Positions 57,075-64,000 of a DNA stretch of 64,000 nt are shown piece after piece. The position numbers and the translations under genes were made by a program. Under the pieces are notes generated by a model. The model saw nothing but the letters and a program-made list of their open reading frames with translations. It was not told where the DNA came from and did not search any database. This DNA comes from Sciurus carolinensis. Taxonomy: Eukaryota > Chordata > Mammalia > Rodentia > Sciuridae. The number at the start of each line of letters is the position of its first letter. The stretch's first letter is position 1. Location of the stretch: the NCBI RefSeq assembly GCF_902686445.1, contig NC_062219.1, forward strand, positions 40,699,056 through 40,763,055. Direction: 5' to 3'.

Positions 57075-58604
57075 TTTAAACATAAAATGTGATCATGTAT
57101 AAAGCATACAGCACAGTGCCTGGCATATAAAAATAACTTGAGTATAGCAATTTTTATTAATCAACAATAAATATTATTAATATTTTTATATCCATAATAA
57201 GTTTGATCCACAGAAAAATTTGCATTTGCAGCAAACAATCAAGCATTGCTGTGGTGACAGTTTTCCTCTACATAGAAGATAAAGCCAGTCATCTTGGCAT
57301 GCAGCATATGTTCTAAAATTGTATAAGTTACCAAAGGCAATGGAAAAGCAGATGAGAGCATTTTAAAAATTAAAATGTCTTTTGATTGCTCTGCGTTATG
57401 TCCTGTGTTGCACAGAGGCACTGTCAGAATGAGTATCTTTATAAATGATGGATTTTTTACAGCATAAAAAGGCATGGCAAAGTATATTTCAAATTTTGTT
57501 TTCAAAGCATTGATTCCCATACATCTCTGAAATTAAATTTCCCTCATGACTCACCTTCACAATCCCTGCCTTGCTCTAAGAGGAAAATAAGGAAAGGAAA
57601 TTTCTCCTTTACAATTCTATCCAAATGTAAACTGCAGATAAACTTAAAAATCATATGGATGAATTATTTTACAAGTCTGATTTTTCTCTACTGAATACTC
57701 TCCCTTTCGTCCTTATTCCAAGTACCTGAGTATCACTTGCATTTCTTTTTCCTCTTATGTTTTCAAAAATACAATGAGAAGACTAGTGTTTCTAACACAG
57801 TGCTTTGATTCTGCTTATCTGATAATGCAATAACCAAGATATCATTATAGCACATAAATGTGTGTGGAACAAATGAATGAAATATCAGGTCTATTTCTCA
57901 GCTTCCCTTTTTATTAATATTAAATTTCCCATAGGTTTTATCTTCTTTGTGACCACTTCACTTGAGAAATATTGGCCAATTTTTACTCAGAATATTTTTA
58001 TTATAAATACTCCTCATAAACTGAAGATACCACTTAATTTCTCTGCCATAGATTTGTAAATTATGCATAAAAAGAGCATTCATGCTATTGAACTTTAGCA
58101 TCTATTTATATTTAGTAAAATGGAGGTAAAGAAAGATTTTTTTTAAAGGCCTAATTACTAAACTCCCCTGTCAAATGGTAGTGTTATTCCCCAAGGTAAA
58201 TCTAATCAGTTATATAGTAAACTGATGAGAAGAGAATGTTTGCCCTTCACATTAAAATACATAACTTCATTATGCTCTGTGGTGCACAATATAAAGACAT
58301 GTAGGCTATGAATTAATCATGGTGCTTATGTAGGATATATCAATGATGAGACTCAAAAGGATGACAAAGATATCAGTCTCCAGAATGCCTGGAAATATTA
58401 CAGGTCTCTCAAAGATGGTGAAACAGTTTTTTAAAAGTTTGATAATGCAAAACAGTAAAAATTAGGCTTGTTCCTCTCTTGATTTCCAAGAATTACAAGG
58501 AGTCCCACGTCTACTCCACACACTAAAATTCCTTAAGGTAATTTCCATGACAATGTGCATGGACAGTAAAGTCATGAAGGGGACAAAGAAAAGTTTCAAT
58601 GGCA
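57075..58604. other. Unrecognised sequence, no gene seen
   Basis: About 1.5 kb of AT-rich DNA with no named repeat. The 93-codon minus-strand frame at 57239-57520 has no recognised domain. Confidence 0.5.
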
Positions 58605-59597
58605 TATATAAGTGAGATCAGGTAATAGGTCTTTCTGTGCCTGGCTTATTTCATTTAACATAATATTTTCCAGATTTAACCATACTGTTGCAAATGTCAG
58701 AATCTCCTTTATAGGGCTGAATAGTATTCCACTATGGGTATATATAACATCTTTTAATCCATTCATGTGTTGATCACCATTTAGGGTGATTCCAAATCCT
58801 GGCTATGGACAATATTGTAATGAACATGGAAGTGCAGAGATTTTTTTTATACATGAATTTAATTTCATATATATATAAATATATATATATTCCCAGTAGT
58901 GAGACTCCATAGATCATATGTATTCTTAGTTTCTTGAGGAAACATCACACTGCTTTTCATAATGGCTGTACTAATTTGAATTCCCCCCAAAGTGTGCAAA
59001 GACTCAATTTTCTACTCAGTTTTTCAACACTCACTATCTTTCATCATTTTGAAAATTGCCATTCTAAAAGAGATGACAGAATATTTCATTGTGGTTTTGC
59101 ATTTTCCTGATGATTAAATGACGTTCAGCATTTTTCCATATACCCATTGAACACCTGTATGCTTTCTTTTGAGAAATATCTATTCATGTCCTTTGCCTAT
59201 TTTCTCATCGTATTATGCTTAAATTCCTGTTGTTGATTAGTTTGAGTTCCTCATTTATTTTGGGTCTTCACCCCTTATCAGATGTATGGTTTCCAAATAT
59301 TTTCTCCCACACATAGGCTGTCTCTCCACTCTGTTCATTGTTTACTCTTTAGAATTTTCTTGGCTAGATGTAATCCTTTTTGCCTATTTTCACTTTTGTC
59401 ATCTGTGTTTTTTGGGTCATATCTAAAAGTTATTGCCCATTCCAAAGTCACACCGTTTTTCCTCTGTTTTCTTCTAGTGGTTTTACAGTTTCAGGTCTGA
59501 AATTTAAATCCTTATTCCATTTTTAGTTAATTTCGGTATATGGTATGATGGGAGTCTTCTGCATGTGGGTGATAAAGTGTCCCAACACCACATCACA
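58605..59597 (-). mobile_element. Inverted 5' segment of a second L1 (ORF2 end)
   Basis: Plus-strand wording such as 'tgcctggcttatttcatttaa', 'gggctgaatagtattccacta', 'cttatcagatgtatggtttcc' and 'ttctgcatgtgggtgat' is the reverse complement of the ORF2 3' region of an old L1. Many stops. A (TA)n patch at about 58867-58891 interrupts it. The 3' part of the element follows in the opposite orientation, so this is the inverted block of a twin-primed insertion. Confidence 0.88.
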
Positions 59598-60171
59598 ACA
59601 TGATGTTTTTATTTATGTATACACTGAAAAAAGTCCATATCAAGCTAATTAACATATGCATTCCCTCAGATAGCTTTTTTGGTAATAAGAACACAAAATC
59701 TATTCTCAGGAATTATAAATACTACATGGTCTCACTCATGTCAAACCTAAAAAAATTGAATTCACAGAAGCAGAGAGCAGAATGGAGGTTACTAGAGCTG
59801 TGAGTGAATCTTCGTTAACATTCAAATTTTTCAATTAAGAGGAGTAAGTTCAAGAAATCTGTACAACCCGAAGACTATAATTAATAACAACATATTATAA
59901 TTCACAAGAATTTCTCAGAAAAATTTTAAGTTTTTCTCACCTCAAAAAATAGTATGTGAAGAAGTAATGAGTATGTTACTTAGCTCTATTTAGCCATATC
60001 ACAGTGTGTACATATTTCAAAATAACATTTTGTATATGATAAATATACATACATTTGTCAACTTTAAAAGGTTAAAAGCAAAGAAAACCATCATATTTTA
60101 CTCTATAAATATATACAATTTTTGTCTATTAAAAAATGAAGTAAGCATACAAAATGAAAAAAAAAAAAAGA
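59598..60171 (+). mobile_element. 3'UTR of the second L1
   Basis: Sense strand: 'aattaacatatgcattccctc', then 'actacatggtctcactcatgt', 'tcacagaagcagagagcagaa', 'gaatggaggttactagagctg', 'agccatatcacagtgtgtaca' and 'aaatatatacaatttttgtct', ending in an A run at about 60158-60170. This is the 3'UTR of an old (L1M-type) L1. The first 90 bp may come from a related 3'UTR segment and the junction base is uncertain. Confidence 0.82.
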
Positions 60172-61330
60172 AGAGCTTGAAGTGAACTCTTGGAAAGAGA
60201 AATTCCTACTGTAATACAATGGGAGTATTTCATGCAAGGAAGAATTAGAACAACTAAGCACTAAAAGGGTTATTCCCACTAGGAGCATGGGTATGATGTC
60301 CTTCACTCACTCACTGTCTCGATTCAAAATGCTGTCTCTGTGGGTAACATTAAATTGTCGACCCACCATCGGCTCTAAGCAGAAAAAAAATCGTTTTGGC
60401 AACTTGCAAGTGCTGTTATCAGCAGCTGTCTTATGGTCCTTCCCAGTTATGAGGGGGAACGTGATTTGGTCCTTTTACCTTGAGGTATCTTAAGTCAGCT
60501 CACCATGTAACAGCTAATTTGGGCTTCTCCGACTGTTGCTCTCTGAGCCCATGAGGGTATTCTGTAATGAACACCAGGAGGGAGCTCTGATCATAACCAC
60601 AGCATTGCCTGCACACAGTCTGCAGCTTAATGTTCAGCCCCAGCACAGATATAAAGCATTTAAAAAAAAAAGTAAAGAAGAAAAATAAAACACTGACTCA
60701 TCCATCTAATCTCTGGATTAATATTTATGATGGCACTATTTTTACTGTTGTTAGATAAGGTACTGTAAGACGTGAGGATGGAAAAATGAGATAATATATT
60801 TGCTTCCAAGGAGTTTCCAATCCAAGAAGTAATTGAGCACAGAGGACAAAAAGAACACGACATCGCTGCCCACATTCTCTTGGAACTCTTTACCAGCCTC
60901 CTGCATACCAGCTCCAAGTACAGCCCCACTCCCAACACCTGGATCTGCAGCTCCTTGTTCAGAGGGTGCCCTCCCTCAGACTGTCAGAAGTGCTTTGCCT
61001 ACACCCACAGAGAGTGACAAGTTCAGGGAGTTTATGCAAACTTTCCACTCTCAGTCTTTATCCAATGACTACACAGTGTGGGGATATATATCTATACATC
61101 AGTCCCTTGCCTCCTAGTTGGACAGCTTCAGTGCTGACCTCTGATTGTCTTCAGAGCTACCCTGCAAGACTGCCATGATATACTGGTGGGAATTGCCTGG
61201 GTCTTACTCTTGCTTATCTTCTTGCCATTCCACATCTACTTCCCCATCTAAACTGGTTCCTCTGAAATAGTTCCTAGTCCCTCACATTCATATGAGTTCT
61301 GTCTCAGGGTCAGCTTCTAAAGACACATAG
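60172..61330. other. Unrecognised sequence; CpG-retaining block at about 60280-60660
   Basis: No named repeat with confidence. 60280-60540 holds about seven CpGs in otherwise AT-rich single-copy-looking sequence. 60830-61330 is mixed-composition and ends with 'tgagttctgtctcagggtcag', which may be the edge of another old LTR. Frames of 92-94 codons at 60660-61117 on both strands have no domain. Confidence 0.45.
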
Positions 61331-61839
61331 TATTATGGTTTGGATATGATAGTTCCCAAAGTCTCCTATGTTGACCACTAGATTCAGAGGCAGGGCTTTT
61401 GGTAAGTGACTGAATGATGAGGGCTCTGACCTCATCAGTGGATTAATCCACTGACAGCTGACTGAAGAACAGGGAGGCAGTGTAGGCCGTGGGAGGTGAG
61501 GCCTAGATGAAGGAGTCTGTCCTTGAGAGCATTCCCTTAGGGACAAAGTCTTCTCTCTGGACTCTTCTCCTCATCTGCATGTGTGCATGTGTCTCTCTGT
61601 GTCTCTCTCTCTTTTTCCCCACTAGCTGTGTGTGTTCCACCCCTTACTAGCTGCCATGAGCTAAGTAGAATTTCTCCACACACACATCCTCTGGCCATGA
61701 TGTTCTGCCTCATCTGAGGCCCAAAGCAAGGAGTCAGTCAACCATGGACTGAAACCACTAAAACTATGAAAATAAAACTTTGTTCCTTTAAGTTTTTCAT
61801 GTCAGGTATTTTGGTTACAGTGAAAAAAGCTGACTAACA
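61331..61839 (+). mobile_element. MaLR-like solo LTR
   Basis: Starts 'tattatggtttggatatgata' (first G changed) and ends 'aaaaaagctgactaaca'. It contains a perfect 20-nt palindrome TCAGTGGATTAATCCACTGA at 61435-61454, a GT/CT-rich stretch at about 61577-61616 and AATAAA at 61771-61776. Related to the LTRs at 33707, 47455 and 21809. No internal region. The 78-codon minus-strand frame is incidental. Confidence 0.88.
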
Positions 61840-62391
61840 TGGGTAGCTATTATTAGTATAATTTCTATCATAACTAAGAGTGATTGAAAATAATACAAAG
61901 ATGATTGAGATAATTTTCCAAAAAGTTTTACCAAAGGGAGTTCAAAAGAGCAACCACCAGTATCTGGATCAGTGTAAGATCCAGTCAGTAATCGTAGCAA
62001 AGTAAAGGGAAATCAGGTTGCCCAAATCTCACAAGTATCAAGAAAATGGACTTGTAACCATACTGGATAGAAAACGAGGCATTGCTAGAAGGATTTAAGT
62101 ACCCAGGGTCATGCCATATGATTTAAAAGTCTTAGCTTAAATAATTCAGCAAAAATATCATGAAGTCCTAGAGCTTTAGTGTCCTTTATGGATACAGAAA
62201 TAGGACCTTTTCAAATGTGGCAAAAGTGCTGTGTTTCACAGCCCTCTCTCTCCACATGTGGATGCTGGTATGAAGAATACTAAAGAAAAATGAACAACTG
62301 CAAGTACCCAGAGTGAAGGCTATTCTTAAATGTGCATGTGCATAGACTCGTGAGTATATACCTCTGGACGCAGGTCTTAAATGCACTGCTT
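61840..62391. other. Unrecognised sequence
   Basis: No named repeat or gene signal. Confidence 0.5.
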
Positions 62392-62573
62392 TTGTTGTTG
62401 TTTTGCCATACTGGGCACTGAACCTAGGGACACCACTGAGATAGATTCCCAGTCCTTTTTATTTTTTATTTTTGAGACAGGGTTCTGCTAAGTTGCCCAG
62501 GCTGGCCTCAAACTTTAGATCCTCCTACCTGGGCCTTCCGAGCACCCAGCTCGGAACTACCGCACCCAGCTAC
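62392..62573 (-). mobile_element. B1-dID composite SINE
   Basis: The plus strand shows an antisense ID half ('gggcactgaacctagggac', 'gagatagattcccagtcc'), the linker 'tttttgagacagggttctgc' and an antisense B1 half ('aagttgcccaggctggcctca', 'cgcacccagct'). I see no clean target duplication. It underlies part of the 64-codon frame at 62472-62666. Confidence 0.87.
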
Positions 62574-63850
62574 ACATTCACTTTAGACTCATACAGTGTT
62601 GGCATTAGTCTGCAGATTCCTCATCTCTACCTTGGTATCCCATTGCTGGTTGTGGTTCTTTATTGATTTATGATGTATGCCAGTACAGGTTTCTAAATAA
62701 CATCACATTTTTTAACAAAAAAAATAGAAACAAGTTTTCAAGCACTGATGAAAACAGTTTCACAACCAGAACTTCAACATTTCCACCTTCATCTAGCAGC
62801 GTTCACCATTTTGATGACTTTCTGATGAAGAATATTTGCTATTTATTTCTTGGCTATAGATAGTATTAATTGCTCTAGGAGCTGGAAAGATTCTGCCTAA
62901 CCACTTACAAAGGACCATGTATTTTAAGGACTTGACAATTAAAGGAGCAATTCTCTCACCCTACTACACAGTGGATTATGGTGGGAGCATTAAGAACAGG
63001 GCTTTCCACTCCATCCCATAACCATCACCTATACAGTGATATTTTAAAACTTTTTTATAGCTGTACATAATACTGGGGCTCATTTTGAAGTAATTATAAC
63101 CATGAACTTGTTCCAATTCAGTTCCCAATACTATTTTTTAAGTCTCTTTAGTCAGTGTAAAGAACCATGTCTTTAGGCTGATGAATCTGACTCTGAGATA
63201 CATCAATTTTAATATGAACACTGAGAGCTTTGGGTTAGAGATGGCCCAAAAGTTTCAAAAAATTATACATTTGTATAATTCTTGTCAGTATATAAATTAC
63301 TCTCACGTATTAATTGTGTGTGCGTGTGTGTTTGTGTGTGTGTGTGGTAAGAGTGTTTATTTTTTGTTTTTTTTAGGTATGTTTTTTGGGTATGTTTCAC
63401 AAATTAATCTTTATGAGAAAGTGATAGTAGTTATTTAATTTATCCTAATCATTTTCAATAAGAAGAAAGAAACTCTTAGGAAGGTATGATATATTCAATG
63501 TCATTCAATAGTAACCAGGACACTGGTCTTCTAATCTCAGGTACAAAATTCTATTTATCAGGATACATGCCACTTGATTTGATGCATCGAAACATAACAT
63601 CCTTCAGGTCCCTTTGCTGAACACTACAACTATTTATACAATTTTTTTTCTAAATTTTTTTTCTATTTTGCTGAAAGGTTTTAATATGAGGTAAGAAAAA
63701 CGAGGTCATTACTGCCGTAAGATCTAATCCCTTTTCAACATGTTTCAGCAAATTTGCATTGCATAAATTGAGAATTCCCCCAAGTCAGTTTGTAATAAAA
63801 TGCCTTCAAAGACCATAGAATATTTCCTTTTGTACGTGTTCATTAGGAGG
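62574..63850. other. Unrecognised sequence with a GT microsatellite
   Basis: 63040-63140 ('agctgtacataatactggggc' to 'gttccaattcagttcccaata') may be a short antisense L1 3' end, low certainty. A (GT)n run at about 63314-63347 sits inside an 85-codon frame that has no other support. Nothing else recognised. Confidence 0.45.
63314..63347. repeat. (GT)n microsatellite
   Basis: Interrupted GT repeat with one GC and one TT interruption. Confidence 0.92.
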
Positions 63851-64000
63851 TGTTTTAGTCAGCTTTTTGTCGCTGTGACCGAAAGATCTGAGACAACAAC
63901 AACTTAGAAGAGGGAAAGTTTATTTTGGTTCATGGTTTCAGAGGTTCAGTCCATATTCTGCTGACTCTTGCTCTGGGCCCAAGATGAAACACATTATGGC
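63851..64000 (-). mobile_element. MaLR-type LTR cut by the window end
   Basis: It starts TGTTTTAGTCAGC at 63851 and continues 'gaagagggaaagtttatttt', 'catggtttcagaggttcagtc' and 'aagatgaaacacattatggc'. This matches the outer 150 bp of the antisense LTRs at 27767 and 29626. The rest lies beyond the window. Confidence 0.85.

Noticed and set aside
1..64000. A cluster of cooperating genes or a prokaryote-style defence or metabolic system
   Set aside because: The window has the repeat and composition profile of non-coding mammalian DNA. No operon-like runs of genes, long frames or recognised enzyme motifs occur apart from dead LINE ORF2 fragments.

Overview
The window is an AT-rich stretch of mammalian nuclear DNA, almost certainly from a rodent of the squirrel lineage (Sciuridae). 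The best evidence is the repeat content: composite SINEs in which a 7SL-derived B1 half is joined to a tRNA-derived ID half (B1-dID type), and ID elements carrying an extra A-rich 3' tail. Alongside these are L1 LINEs, many MaLR/ERVL-type LTRs, and ancient mammal-wide repeats (MIR, L2, MER5, Tigger). I find no convincing protein-coding exon, tRNA, rRNA, snRNA or CpG-island promoter. All open frames are short (118 codons at most) and most lie in repeats or in chance AT-rich sequence. The region is best read as intergenic (gene desert) or the inside of a very large intron.

Layout. 0-8 kb: mostly unrecognised sequence with a MER5 fragment, an MLT1-type LTR and a MIR. 8.4-10.2 kb: an L1 with an inverted 5' segment, abutting a truncated LTR. 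10.7-11.3 kb: two B1-dID SINEs in opposite orientation. 11.3-15.3 kb: unique sequence, including a relatively GC-rich block at 14.2-15.0 kb. 15.3-18.7 kb: MIR fragments, purine-rich tracts and an ID SINE. 20.8-22.2 kb: a perfect 32-bp tandem duplication and two solo LTRs. 24-25 kb: a tailed ID SINE and MIRs. 27.8-30.0 kb: a nearly complete MaLR retroelement with both LTRs, antisense. 33.7-37.1 kb: an LTR expanded by a 111-nt pure pyrimidine tract, then an old L1. 38-41.7 kb: L2, HAL1-like, MIR and L2 fragments. 43-47.9 kb: an ID SINE, a B1/Alu-like monomer, a B1-dID SINE, an L2 and a solo LTR. 50.3-50.8 kb: a CpG-rich class II (ERVK-like) solo LTR with a perfect 6-bp target duplication. 54-57 kb: MER5, Tigger and B1-dID. 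58.6-60.2 kb: a second 5'-inverted L1. 61.3-61.8 kb: a solo LTR. 63.85 kb to the end: an LTR cut by the window edge.

No genes act together here, and I found no undescribed system such as a gene cluster. What is worth a second look is retrotransposition history: two independent twin-priming L1 inversions and several intact target-site duplications. Two sequence patterns also stand out: a palindrome with paired TAATCC cores that recurs in several MaLR LTRs, and the long homopyrimidine mirror repeat. Repeat family names rest on recalled consensus patterns, not on a database search, and boundaries without a stated target duplication are approximate.
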